Positions 15,328-23,616 of a stretch of 64,000 nucleotides of DNA are shown piece after piece. The DNA is from an uncultured Treponema sp. GTDB taxonomy: Bacteria; Spirochaetota; Spirochaetia; Treponematales; Treponemataceae. Under the pieces are notes generated by a model that did no database searches, was not told where the DNA came from, and was given only the letters and a program-made list of their open reading frames with translations. Made by a program: the position numbers and the translations under genes. Location of the stretch: the NCBI GenBank assembly GCA_937894335.1, contig CALCRU010000025.1:18008-82007 (forward strand), read 5' to 3'. The stretch's first letter is position 1. Each line of letters opens with the position of its first letter.

Positions 15328-17314
15328 AGGTTTTTTCTATCTCCAGAATTTGGTCGCGGATTACAGAAGCCTGCTCGTAGTCTAGACGATCGGCGCATTC
15401 TTCCATCTCTTTTTTGAGGGCAGAGACAAGCTTCTTCCTCTGTGCAGGAACAAACAGGTTGGCGGTCTTTTTAAGAGTTTCAAGTTCAATTCGGGCGTTT
15501 TCTTCTGCGTCAACTTTCTGATGCTCAAGAATGTCTTCTATGGCCTTTTTAATTGTCCTTGGCGTAATGTTGTGTTCCTTGTTGTATGCTTCCTGAATGC
15601 TTCGTCTTCGGCGAGTTTCGTCAATGGCTTCCTTCATTGCGTCACTCATGCGGTCGGCATACATGACGACTTTTCCCTCTGCGTTTCTTGCTGCTCGTCC
15701 AATAATCTGAATCAGGCTTGTGGTGCTCCGTAAGAATCCAATTTTGTCAGCGTCAAGAAGGGCTATAAAGCTTACCTCGGGAAGGTCAATTCCCTCTCGC
15801 AAAAGGTTAATTCCAATGAGCACATCAATTTCTCCTGAGCGAAGACTTTTTAAAATCTCTACCCGTTCAAAAGTGTCTATTTCGCTGTGGATGTACTTTA
15901 CCTTCATGCCTAGACCGATAATGTAGTCTGTTAGGTCTTCTGCCATTTTTTTTGTAAGGGTAAGAATCAAACTTCGTTCCTTTTTTGCAGTCCGTTCACT
16001 TACTTCCTTATAAATGTCTTGCATCTGTCCTTCGCTGGGCCTTACTTCTACGATTGGGTCAAGGAGTCCCGTGGGGCGGATAATCTGCTCTACAACCTGA
16101 GTACTCTGCTTTACTTCTTCCTTTCGGGGCGTTGCCGTAACATAAATCACCTGATTCATCTTTGCGGTAAACTCGTCAATTTTAAGGGGCCTGTTGTCCA
16201 GTGCGCTAGGCAGTCTGAATCCAAAGTCTACAAGGTTCTGCTTGCGGCTTCTGTCTCCCTCGTACATGGCGCCAATTTGTGGAACTGTAACATGGGCTTC
16301 GTCTATCATGCACAGAAAATCATCGGGAAAGTAGTGGAGCAATGTTGCCGGAGGTTCTCCGCTTTTTCGTCCTGCAATGGGTGCCGAATAATTTTCTATG
16401 CCAGAGCAGTAGCCCATTTCCTTCATCATTTCTATGTCGTAAGTTACTCTTGTCTTAAGGCGGTCGGCTTCCAAGAGTTTTTTCTGGGAAAGAAGCACTT
16501 CTACCCGTTCTTCCATTTCTTTCTGGATTCTTTCTGTGGCAACTGTAAGCTGGTCCTGAGGAACTACAAAATTCTTTGCAGGATAAATTGTCGTCTCGTC
16601 CAGTTCTTCCGTAATTTCTCCGCTTATTGCATTGAATCGACTTATGCGAGAAATTTCGTCCCACTCAAGTTCTATTCTGTAGGCTTCGTCAAACTCCATG
16701 TAGGGAGGATATATTTCTATGATGTCTCCCTTGCGCCTAAAACTTCCTCTTTCAAGCACGGCGTCATTTCTTGTGTACTGAATGTGGGTAAGGTCCAGCC
16801 CCAACTGATGAAGATCGGGTACTTCTCCTTTTTCAAGATGAATCCTCATGCTCTTGTAAAGTTCTGGCATTCCCAGTCCGTAAATGCAGCTTACTGTTGC
16901 AATGACAATTACATCTCGTCGCTCCATGAGGCTGTAGGTTGCTGCCATTTTCATTTGGTCTATTTCTTTGTTGATTGAGGCGTCTTTTTCTATATAAAGG
17001 TCCCGTGCAGGAACATAGGCTTCTGGCTGATAGTAGTCGTAGTAGCTTACAAAGTATTCCACTGCGTTATTGGGAAAGAATGTTTTGAATTCTCGGTAGA
17101 GCTGGGCCGACAAGGTTTTGTTGTGGCTTATGATGAGGGTAGGGCGCTGTACGGCTTCGATAATTTTTGCCATGGTAAAGGTCTTACCGCTTCCGGTAAC
17201 ACCTTTAAGGGTCTGATACTTGTCTCCCCGCAAAAATCCTTTTGCTAACTTTTCAATCGCCTCCGGTTGATCACCAGATGGAGCAAAGTCTGATACAACT
17301 TCAAATTTTCTCAT
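15317..17314 (-). CDS. uvrB: UvrABC excinuclease subunit B
   Basis: A 665-residue UvrB, normal length. It is the damage-verifying helicase-like component of nucleotide excision repair. Walker A GVTGSGKTFTMA is near residue 40, the beta-hairpin YYDYYQPEAYVP near residue 92, and the helicase motifs include DEAH, TATPRKEE, GINLLREGIDLPEVS and QIIGRAARN. The C-terminal UVR motif (MEECADRLDYEQASVIRDQI) binds UvrC. GAGGT precedes the ATG. uvrA and uvrC are not in the window. Confidence 0.97.
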   Translation of the reverse strand: MRKFEVVSDFAPSGDQPEAIEKLAKGFLRGDKYQTLKGVTGSGKTFTMAKIIEAVQRPTLIISHNKTLSAQLYREFKTFFPNNAVEYFVSYYDYYQPEAYVPARDLYIEKDASINKEIDQMKMAATYSLMERRDVIVIATVSCIYGLGMPELYKSMRIHLEKGEVPDLHQLGLDLTHIQYTRNDAVLERGSFRRKGDIIEIYPPYMEFDEAYRIELEWDEISRISRFNAISGEITEELDETTIYPAKNFVVPQDQLTVATERIQKEMEERVEVLLSQKKLLEADRLKTRVTYDIEMMKEMGYCSGIENYSAPIAGRKSGEPPATLLHYFPDDFLCMIDEAHVTVPQIGAMYEGDRSRKQNLVDFGFRLPSALDNRPLKIDEFTAKMNQVIYVTATPRKEEVKQSTQVVEQIIRPTGLLDPIVEVRPSEGQMQDIYKEVSERTAKKERSLILTLTKKMAEDLTDYIIGLGMKVKYIHSEIDTFERVEILKSLRSGEIDVLIGINLLREGIDLPEVSFIALLDADKIGFLRSTTSLIQIIGRAARNAEGKVVMYADRMSDAMKEAIDETRRRRSIQEAYNKEHNITPRTIKKAIEDILEHQKVDAEENARIELETLKKTANLFVPAQRKKLVSALKKEMEECADRLDYEQASVIRDQILEIEKTYGK

Positions 17315-17340
17315 GGGCTACCTCATTATTGCACAAAGCC

Positions 17341-18597
17341 TTATGATTCCGCCTCAAGGGTAACGCGGAGTTTTTCGTACCTGCCGTTTCTGTATACCGT
17401 CACCGTTATTGTGTCACCGGGCTTCTTATCTTCTAGAGCGCTGTAGTAATCTGCAAGAGTGCCCACATCTATTCCGTCTATGCCTGTAATTATGTCGCCT
17501 CCCAAATAAATTGTCTGGGCGTTCCTGCTTGTTCCGTAGCGTACTGCATTTGTTCCGCCCTTAAGACCCGCCTTTTCGGCACTACTTCCTCCTGCAACAG
17601 AACTTACAATCATTCCTGTAGAAATTCTGTAGCCTGCATAGTTTGCAATTCTGCTAGAGTTTTGCACCAAAGACACCCGTAAAATTCCTCGGTTAACTTT
17701 TCCGTACAAAAGCAGATCGCTTACAACCCTCCGTGCAGTGCTTACCGGAATTGCAAATCCCACTCCGCTGGAAGAGCCACTAGAAGAATATATTATGGTA
17801 TTGATTCCAATCATGCGTCCCTGGCTGTCAAGAAGAGGACCTCCAGAGTTGCCCGGGTTAATGGCCGCATCAGTCTGAATCATGTTGCGGATTATGACAC
17901 TTGTACTTTCTTGAATTGGTCTTCCCAGTCCAGAGATAATTCCCGTTGTCATGGTTCGCTCAAAGCCAAAGGGGTTTCCAATTGCAATTACTTTCTGACC
18001 AACTTTAAGAGTGTCTGAGGAACCAAAAGAAATAGTCTTTAATTCTTTTGATTCGGGAGGATTGAACTTAAGAACTGCAATGTCGCTTTCTTCATCCTGA
18101 CCTATGACAGTTCCCTCGTAAGAAGTTCCATCAGCAAGGGAAATTGTAATTGTGCTTGCGTTTTCTATAACATGAACATTTGTAACCACATAGCCCCTTT
18201 TGTCAATTATGCTTCCTGAACCTGAACCGCTAGAGGTAACCACTGGCTCAAGAAACCAGTCGTAACCCATGACCTGAGTTGTAATGTTTACGACAGCTTC
18301 GTTACATTTTTCGTACACGCTGATGTTTTGCAGTTCGTCCTGAGTGTACTGCGAACTATCACCCGAAACGGTAAGCACTGGTGTGTTTGTTTGCAGAGTA
18401 AAATCTTCTGGGGTAAGTGAGGAGCCTTCTTTGGCATCTTCCACATCTTCTGCAAGTTTTACATCTTCTGTAGGGGAGGCTTTGCTTCCTCGTAAAAGTG
18501 AGGGAACAAGAAAAAAAACAATAAGGGCCAGTGCCGCAACAGAAAGACCCGTTATCAGCGAAGCAAAAACAATATGTCGTCTTGAGTAAAGTTTCAT
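17341..18597 (-). CDS. HtrA/DegP-family periplasmic serine protease with one PDZ domain
   Basis: About 418 residues. An N-terminal transmembrane anchor (about residues 9-30) is followed by a low-complexity acidic linker, a trypsin-like protease domain and a single PDZ domain. The catalytic triad is His in VTNVHVIE, Asp in EESDIAVLK and Ser in GNSGGPLLD. One PDZ suggests a DegS-like or HtrA-type quality-control protease held at the inner membrane. The start is uncertain: ATG 18597 begins the conserved-looking basic N terminus, but an in-frame TTG at 18615 has a GGAGG 4 nt upstream. uvrB follows with only 26 bp between. Confidence 0.9.
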   Translation of the reverse strand: MKLYSRRHIVFASLITGLSVAALALIVFFLVPSLLRGSKASPTEDVKLAEDVEDAKEGSSLTPEDFTLQTNTPVLTVSGDSSQYTQDELQNISVYEKCNEAVVNITTQVMGYDWFLEPVVTSSGSGSGSIIDKRGYVVTNVHVIENASTITISLADGTSYEGTVIGQDEESDIAVLKFNPPESKELKTISFGSSDTLKVGQKVIAIGNPFGFERTMTTGIISGLGRPIQESTSVIIRNMIQTDAAINPGNSGGPLLDSQGRMIGINTIIYSSSGSSSGVGFAIPVSTARRVVSDLLLYGKVNRGILRVSLVQNSSRIANYAGYRISTGMIVSSVAGGSSAEKAGLKGGTNAVRYGTSRNAQTIYLGGDIITGIDGIDVGTLADYYSALEDKKPGDTITVTVYRNGRYEKLRVTLEAES

Positions 18598-18704
18598 GCC
18601 GACACTATATGCCAAAAGCCCTCCTTTAGGCAAGTGAAAACTTCTTGAAACTGTATCGCTCTTGTGGTAAACTTCCATAAATTACTTGATGGAGATATTT
18701 TCTT

Positions 18705-18935
18705 ATGGTAGCAATTATCGTTGGACTTATTCTTATTGCATTCTGCGTTTTCGCATGTCTTCCCATGGGTCTTGCATGGGGACTTGATGTTGTTGCATTT
18801 CTTAAGGGATTTGCACCCGTGTTTGCCGCTTTTGTAGGACTGATTGCGATTTTCATTGGTATTGCAGACCTTAAGGATAAAAAGGAAGCAAAAAAGGAAG
18901 AACAGGCTGCCAAAGCCGCTTCCGAGCAGAAATAG
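18705..18935 (+). CDS. Small two-helix membrane protein, unknown function
   Basis: A 76-residue protein with two hydrophobic segments (residues about 2-24 and 34-54) and a highly charged Lys/Glu/Ala-rich tail (DLKDKKEAKKEEQAAKAA) that may be cytoplasmic and helical. A GGAG site lies about 11 nt before the ATG. I recognise no family. It faces away from htrA and precedes the ribosomal operon. Confidence 0.6.
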   Translation: MVAIIVGLILIAFCVFACLPMGLAWGLDVVAFLKGFAPVFAAFVGLIAIFIGIADLKDKKEAKKEEQAAKAASEQK

Positions 18936-18944
18936 GGTTTCCTC

Positions 18945-18974
18945 TTGACATGGGAGCCAAAAATGTGCTATATT
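18945..18974 (+). promoter_or_regulatory. rplM-rpsI promoter
   Basis: TTGACA (18945-18950), 18 nt, TATATT (18969-18974). This predicts transcription from about 18981 and a leader of nearly 90 nt before rplM. Confidence 0.75.
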
Positions 18975-18993
18975 CTCTTACCCCGTATATAGT

Positions 18994-19015
18994 GCGGATG
19001 TCCTCACATGTCCGT
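18994..19015 (+). promoter_or_regulatory. Stem-loop in the rplM-rpsI leader (possible autoregulatory leader)
   Basis: GCGGA (18994-18998) can pair with TCCGT (19011-19015), with TGT/ACA inside. The leader has no ORF and no terminator. Ribosomal protein operons often carry leader structures bound by one of their products; that role here is inference only. Confidence 0.3.
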
Positions 19016-19068
19016 GCAGTTCATGGTGTGATGCAAAGCCGTGAGCAACTTTTATGGAAGGTTAAACA

Positions 19069-19497
19069 ATGAAAACTATTTTCGCAAAGAAAGACGAAGG
19101 CAAGAGCGACTGGTACATCATTGATGCATCAGGAAAGACTCTCGGACGCGTTGCAGCAAAAGCAGCAGCTGTACTACGCGGAAAGAACAAGGCAACCTAC
19201 ACACCCAACGAAGCTTGTGGTGATTGTGTAGTCATCATTAATGCAGACAAGATTCAGGTTTCAGGCAATAAGCATGAGGAAATGATGTATCGCCACTATA
19301 CAGGATTTGTAGGCGGACTCAAAGAGCAGTCTTTTGACACTCTTATTGCAAAGCATCCTACAGAGCCCCTCCGCCGCACAATCGCCGGTATGCTTCCTCA
19401 CAATCGTCTTGGTCGCCGCATCATCGGTAACCTTAAGATTTATGCAGGCAGCGAGCATCCTCATGTTGCTCAGAACCCAAAACCGCTTGAAGTGTAA
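19069..19497 (+). CDS. rplM: 50S ribosomal protein L13
   Basis: A 142-residue L13 of normal length. Core motifs: WYIIDASGKTLGRVA, LRGKNKATYTP, YRHYTGFVGG, and the C-terminal GMLPHNRLGRR followed by LKIYAGSEHPH. GGAAGG precedes the ATG. rpsI follows after 12 bp, the universal L13-S9 arrangement. Confidence 0.98.
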   Translation: MKTIFAKKDEGKSDWYIIDASGKTLGRVAAKAAAVLRGKNKATYTPNEACGDCVVIINADKIQVSGNKHEEMMYRHYTGFVGGLKEQSFDTLIAKHPTEPLRRTIAGMLPHNRLGRRIIGNLKIYAGSEHPHVAQNPKPLEV

Positions 19498-19509
19498 TAG
19501 GAGTCTATC

Positions 19510-19902
19510 GTGGTAAAGAATATTGCAATTGGAACAGGAAGAAGAAAGACAGCCGTTGCCCGCGTTTATCTGCGTGACGGTTCTGGAAAAATTGTTGTAA
19601 ACGGAAAGGACATCAAGGAATACTTTGCTACAAACGAGCAGGTTCGCCTTGTACGCCAGCCCCTTCTGGTTACTTCAAACGACAACAAGTTCGACATCCT
19701 TATCAATGTATATGGTGGAGGTCTTAACGGACAGGCTGCGGCTTGCCTTCATGGACTTTCTCGCGCGCTTACACAGGTTGACCCTGACTGCCGCACATCA
19801 CTTAAGGCAAACGGTTACCTTACACGCGATTCACGCATGGTAGAACGCAAGAAGTACGGTCAGCGTGGTGCACGCCGCCGCTTCCAGTTCAGTAAGCGTT
19901 AG
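19510..19902 (+). CDS. rpsI: 30S ribosomal protein S9
   Basis: A 130-residue S9. The N terminus GTGRRKTAVARVYLRDG and C-terminal KKYGQRGARRRFQFSKR (the tail that reaches the P-site tRNA) are diagnostic. The start is GTG 19510 with GGAG 8 nt upstream. Confidence 0.98.
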   Translation: MVKNIAIGTGRRKTAVARVYLRDGSGKIVVNGKDIKEYFATNEQVRLVRQPLLVTSNDNKFDILINVYGGGLNGQAAACLHGLSRALTQVDPDCRTSLKANGYLTRDSRMVERKKYGQRGARRRFQFSKR

Positions 19903-19936
19903 TTCCAACGCATTAGCGTTAGTCTTTGGATTATTT

Positions 19937-20572
19937 GTGGTAATTCAAGAGATAGAGCAGACTTCGCCCGGTGTATATAAACTTACGCCTGAGGCTGGGT
20001 CTGCCTTTTTTTTGCGTGCCGAATATTTTTTGCAGGATGAAAGCCTGAACTTTATTTCTCGCTTTACCTGCCGCCTCTGTCCTCAAAGCGAAGAACCCGA
20101 ACCTGTTGTAGAGGAAGACATTTTGTATGCCTCCCTGTGCTATGCCGCAGAAAGTGCCGCAATGACCTATCTTGCCCGGGCAGAACAGTACAGGGTCTCC
20201 CTTGCAAAAAAACTTCTTGCCAAGGGAATAGATAAAAATGTAATCAAAGTTGCGTTGAATCATCTAGAAGAAGTTGGTTACCTCGACGACTACCGCTTTG
20301 CCGGGGCTTGGCTTAGAAACCGCTCCATAGACCATGCGGAGGGAAGAACCCGTCTAGAAGCAGAACTCTTTTCTAGGGGAGTTAAACGGGAAGATGCAAA
20401 ACGCGCCCTTGACGAATACTGTGCTAGTGTGGACGAAGAATCAGTCTGCCGCCGCGCTCTGGAAAAACTCCTAAGAAAAAAGGTCCCCTCAGAAAAACAC
20501 TATGCCGCCCTTGTACGACTAGGCTTTTCCTCCTCCACAATCCGAAGCATCCTTTCTGGCTCTGAATGCTAA
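19937..20572 (+). CDS. recX: RecX-family regulatory protein
   Basis: A protein of about 211 residues. RecX modulates RecA filament growth. The triple three-helix repeats are visible: YRVSLAKKLLAKGIDKNVI, VGYLDDYRFAGAWLRNR (the most conserved RecX segment), GRTRLEAELFSRGVKREDA, and YAALVRLGFSSSTIRSIL near the end. The N-terminal 70 residues are beta-rich and not obviously conserved. The start is uncertain; the frame is open back into rpsI (19865), and GTG 19937 is the first plausible start after the rpsI stop. recA is not in the window. Confidence 0.83.
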   Translation: MVIQEIEQTSPGVYKLTPEAGSAFFLRAEYFLQDESLNFISRFTCRLCPQSEEPEPVVEEDILYASLCYAAESAAMTYLARAEQYRVSLAKKLLAKGIDKNVIKVALNHLEEVGYLDDYRFAGAWLRNRSIDHAEGRTRLEAELFSRGVKREDAKRALDEYCASVDEESVCRRALEKLLRKKVPSEKHYAALVRLGFSSSTIRSILSGSEC

Positions 20573-20599
20573 GAGACTGTGCTTTTAAGTTTGAATCAT

Positions 20600-20672
20600 G
20601 TAGGCAGAATTCGTAAGCAAAAGGAGCAGTACATGCGGTAAGAAAATGTGGCAGCATGCAAATTTGCAATTT
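20600..20672. repeat. Diverged single member of the dispersed intergenic repeat family
   Basis: The stretch CGTAAGCAAAAGGAGCAG..ACATGCGGTAAGAAAATG..GGCAGC..TTTGCAA follows the same order of words as the 145-bp repeat at 63.7-64 kb (GTAAGCGAAAAAGG..GTGCATGCGATAAGAAAATG..GGCGGC..TTTTGCAAA). It ends inside the promoter of the HTH-receiver gene. Confidence 0.55.
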
Positions 20673-20691
20673 TGGAGGTTTGTGATATAAT
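20663..20691 (+). promoter_or_regulatory. Promoter of the HTH-receiver regulator gene
   Basis: TTTGCA (20663-20668), 17 nt, TATAAT (20686-20691). The -35 lies in the repeat-like sequence. A TGAGG ribosome-binding site precedes ATG 20709. Confidence 0.6.
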
Positions 20692-20708
20692 GGACTCTTG
20701 AGGTTTTT

Positions 20709-21338
20709 ATGTCCAACAATAAGTCCATAATGTATTCGGCACTTGAAGTTGCAGGTTTTTGCGGTGTTGTAAATCAGACTGCAATCAACTGGATACGGAA
20801 CGGCTATTTAAAGGCCTTTACCACACCTGGCGGACAGTTTAGAATTTATCCTGACGATTTGATTACCTTTATGCGTGAACGGGACATGCGCATTCCAGAA
20901 GCTGTTCTTAATGCTGCTGCTTCCAATGCCGAAGAAAGCGAAGACCTTAAAACTGTTCTTGTAGTTGATGACGATGCCTCTTTAAACGATATACTCTGCA
21001 CCTACCTTAGAAAAAAAATTGATGAAAGCTTCGCAGAAGGTTATAAGGCGCTGACTGTAGTTCAGGCCTACGATGGCTTTGACGCAGGAAGTAAGATGGC
21101 TGTTCTTAAGCCTGCCGTTGTTGTCCTAGACTTGGATTTGCCCGGCATAGACGGATTTGACTTGTGTCGTCGCATAAAGGAAGACAGTCAGTACGAAAAA
21201 CCATCCGTCATCATAGTAACCGCTTTGGAAGATTCTGGCACCGAAGAAAAATGCCGCGAGTTGGGAGTTACCGCCTACTTTAAAAAGCCCGTTTCCTTTT
21301 CTGAACTGTGGGAATGCATCTGCACTGAATTGGCTTAG
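20709..21338 (+). CDS. MerR/excisionase-like HTH protein with C-terminal response-regulator receiver domain
   Basis: A 209-residue protein with reversed order compared with classical response regulators. Residues about 8-60 (YSALEVAGFCGVVNQTAINWIRNGYLKAFTTPGG) form a MerR/excisionase-type winged helix. Residues about 82-207 are a CheY-like receiver: acidic pocket VVDDDAS, phospho-acceptor Asp in VVLDLDLPGIDG, switch Thr in IIVTALED and the Lys in FKKPVSF. All expected phosphorylation residues are present. No histidine kinase is adjacent, so the partner is unknown. It is monocistronic with its own promoter and terminator. Confidence 0.85.
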   Translation: MSNNKSIMYSALEVAGFCGVVNQTAINWIRNGYLKAFTTPGGQFRIYPDDLITFMRERDMRIPEAVLNAAASNAEESEDLKTVLVVDDDASLNDILCTYLRKKIDESFAEGYKALTVVQAYDGFDAGSKMAVLKPAVVVLDLDLPGIDGFDLCRRIKEDSQYEKPSVIIVTALEDSGTEEKCRELGVTAYFKKPVSFSELWECICTELA

Positions 21339-21374
21339 ACTAAAATTATCCTTTGGGAATTTTGCTAATAAAAA

Positions 21375-21439
21375 AGCCAGCCGATTTATGAAGTGTACTT
21401 AACAGAAGCGCACTTCATTTACGACTGGCTCTTTTTTTT
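21375..21439. terminator. Long-stem terminator between the HTH-receiver gene and sppA
   Basis: AGCCAG...ATGAAGTG pairs with CACTTCAT...CTGGCT (21375-21430), followed by eight T (21432-21439) and preceded by an A-run, so it can act in both directions for these convergent genes. Confidence 0.8.
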
Positions 21440-21469
21440 GCCTTACTGTTACTCTTTTGAATCTGCCTT

Positions 21470-22573
21470 TTACCGCAGTATTCCGTCGTAGTAGTAGGCT
21501 GGTCCGCTTATGGTTCTTTCAAGAGACTGCTCTACAGCCTTTGGAAGTCCTGCAGAACTTGAAGAAGTTGCGGAAGAAAACTGAGTCATTGCTTCCGTAA
21601 ACAAATCGTAGAAAGACTGGCTTTCTTCATACTTGAACTCAACCTCTTCGTATTCTTCTCCGTCAAAGGCCCTGTTCTGCATGGTGGGAACCGCATTCTT
21701 GTCCTGCATAAGAACTTCGTCAATCAGTCCGTTCTTTAAAGCCTGAGCAGCAGTGTAAATTCTTCCGTCTGCAAGAGTCTTTACATCGTCTACTGGCATT
21801 CCTCTAGAGTCTGCCACAATGCCCACAAACTGTTCGTAGGCTTCGTCTGCAATGGACTGCATTATCTGAACCTGCTCTGCGGTAAGGGGTTCGTTGTAGT
21901 TGCCCATGTTCTTGTTTTTGCCCGAATGGATTGTGGTGTACTTGATTCCGTACTTTTCCATAAGGCCCGTAAGGTCAACGGAAGAACCTGCTATTACGCC
22001 AATGCTTCCCGTAAGGGTGTTGCGGTTTGCCATGATGTAGTCTGCCGCGCATGCAATGTAATATCCGCCGCTTGCCGCCATGGACTGCATGTAGGCATAG
22101 ACAGGACGACCTGTTTCCCTCTTGTAGTCAAGAAGTGCAAGGTATGTTCCGTCCGCCTCGTAAACAGTTCCGCCGGGGGAATCAATTACAAGCAGTATGC
22201 CCACATTGTTTGAATCTTCCTTGAGCATGTCTATGCTTTCCAAAAGCCATTCTTGATTGTAGCTAGGTCCTTCGGCCTCAATGGTTCCTGTAATGTAAAT
22301 CTTTGCAAGATATTTTGAATACTTGGGAATCTTTGGTCCGTTGTCAGACTTGTTTTGAGTGGTAAAGGGAAAGCGGGAAAAGTTAAATCCTGAATTCTGG
22401 GAACTTGAACTTGACGGCTGCCATGTGGTGTAGTCGCTGTTCTTGCTTCGTGCAGAAATTATGGATGTTACGACGGAATAAACTACCGCAATTGCAATGA
22501 CTGCGATAAATACTATGAGTCCAGTCTTTTTATTTTTGTCATTCTTGTTGTCGTTGTTTTCAAAGTCTGACAT
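21470..22573 (-). CDS. sppA: Signal peptide peptidase SppA (short, single-domain type)
   Basis: A 367-residue membrane-anchored S49 peptidase. One transmembrane segment lies at residues about 18-40, followed by a Ser-rich linker and the protease domain: DSPGGTV, then catalytic Ser in SMAASGGYY, TGSIGVI, and the general-base Lys in HSGKNKNMG. LADGRIYTAAQALKNGLID closes the domain. It degrades cleaved signal peptides and perhaps misfolded membrane proteins. It follows the DUF975-like gene by 6 bp, so the two probably form an operon. Confidence 0.92.
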   Translation of the reverse strand: MSDFENNDNKNDKNKKTGLIVFIAVIAIAVVYSVVTSIISARSKNSDYTTWQPSSSSSQNSGFNFSRFPFTTQNKSDNGPKIPKYSKYLAKIYITGTIEAEGPSYNQEWLLESIDMLKEDSNNVGILLVIDSPGGTVYEADGTYLALLDYKRETGRPVYAYMQSMAASGGYYIACAADYIMANRNTLTGSIGVIAGSSVDLTGLMEKYGIKYTTIHSGKNKNMGNYNEPLTAEQVQIMQSIADEAYEQFVGIVADSRGMPVDDVKTLADGRIYTAAQALKNGLIDEVLMQDKNAVPTMQNRAFDGEEYEEVEFKYEESQSFYDLFTEAMTQFSSATSSSSAGLPKAVEQSLERTISGPAYYYDGILR

Positions 22574-22579
22574 TGTATT

Positions 22580-23413
22580 TTACTCCGTAGTTTCAGAGTC
22601 TGATGTTTCTTCTGATGCTGTTGATGTAGGCGCAAGGCTTTCTCCGTTCTGGACAGTCTCCGTGCTTCCTGAAAAATTTTCCTGTGCTCCAGGAAGTGTG
22701 GGGTCTGTGGGACCAAAGTCTTCTGGAGTAAGTGTTCCGTTTTTAAGAGCCTGAGCCTTAAGTGCATGGTAGGCGTTAGTATAAGACATTTCCATATAGG
22801 GGATGAGCCAGAAGTACAGAATGCCCAGCGTAAAGGGTGCAAGTATCATCCATCCAAGGAAGCTTAATTCCATTACAAAAAGGTCTCCCTTGTAGCCTTT
22901 TGTCATTGCCATGCTCAGCTTCATTGCTTTTCTTACGCCAACATTGGGATGCTCTGCAAGGATGTAGAACATCTGTGAGTAGGCGAATGACTTTACAATG
23001 CCAGGAATGTAGAAGAGAAGTGCCCACAGGAATACCCAAAGAGTATACCAGAGGAAGCCCAAAAATCCCTGAAGCCACAAGTTGAATCCCTTTATAAATG
23101 TAGAGAAACTGAGTTGTTCTTTTGTTCGTGACATGACGATGTAGAATCTGTTTGTAGCAATGAGTACTACTGCCTCTACAAAGATGAGTGCCAGAGAGGG
23201 AAGAAGCAGTGACGGCACGTTGTAGTCTGCAATTGTGTATGAGTCACCGTAATATATTTGCGATGCAATTGCCTCTGGACCTCCTTTAATGATTGTAGGT
23301 AGCTCAAGTAAGAAAGCTATTGCCATTGTGAACAGCGTAATCAAAACCGGTGTTAGATAGCGGCCTTTAAGCTGCTGCTTTGCAATTTGTTTGTAGGATG
23401 GTCTGTCAAACAT
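22580..23413 (-). CDS. DUF975-family integral membrane protein
   Basis: A 277-residue protein with about five to six transmembrane segments. The N-terminal RPSYKQIAKQQLKGRY and the central FYIPGIVKSFAYSQMFYILAE..AMKLSMAMTKGYKGDLF segment match DUF975, a family of unknown function in many Gram-positive and spirochaete genomes. A Thr/Ser/Glu-rich hydrophilic tail of about 45 residues follows. ATG 23413 is chosen over an upstream in-frame ATG (23440) because AGGAG lies 6 nt before it. Coupled to sppA. Confidence 0.78.
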   Translation of the reverse strand: MFDRPSYKQIAKQQLKGRYLTPVLITLFTMAIAFLLELPTIIKGGPEAIASQIYYGDSYTIADYNVPSLLLPSLALIFVEAVVLIATNRFYIVMSRTKEQLSFSTFIKGFNLWLQGFLGFLWYTLWVFLWALLFYIPGIVKSFAYSQMFYILAEHPNVGVRKAMKLSMAMTKGYKGDLFVMELSFLGWMILAPFTLGILYFWLIPYMEMSYTNAYHALKAQALKNGTLTPEDFGPTDPTLPGAQENFSGSTETVQNGESLAPTSTASEETSDSETTE

Positions 23414-23503
23414 AAAAATCTCCTTAAAATTAGTTTGCATTTAAATGATATCGATTTTGTGTATGTACATCAAGTGCCGATGCATAAATAGCACCGCAGA
23501 AAT

Positions 23504-23616
23504 AAAAACAGGCTCTCAGAGAAAAATGCCTGCAAAAAAGGCTTCACTCGCGTTCGCTCGTTGCAGAATTTTTTTGCAGTCCCTTTTCTCTTACGCCTGT
23601 TTTTATTTCTGCGAAC
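23504..23616. repeat. Long imperfect hairpin element
   Basis: The segment beginning CGCAGAAATAAAAACAGGC near 23505 is the inverse complement of GCCTGTTTTTATTTCTGCG (ending near 23615). The match continues inwards (AGAGAAAA...CTGCAAAAAA) for an arm of about 45 nt and a loop of roughly 25 nt containing CGCGTTCGCTCG. Its right arm is part of the first 174-bp repeat. Confidence 0.7.

Noticed and set aside
16019..16978. A 319-codon open frame on the plus strand
   Set aside because: It lies wholly antisense to uvrB, has no family resemblance and a Cys/Phe/His-rich composition that is a complement of uvrB codons.
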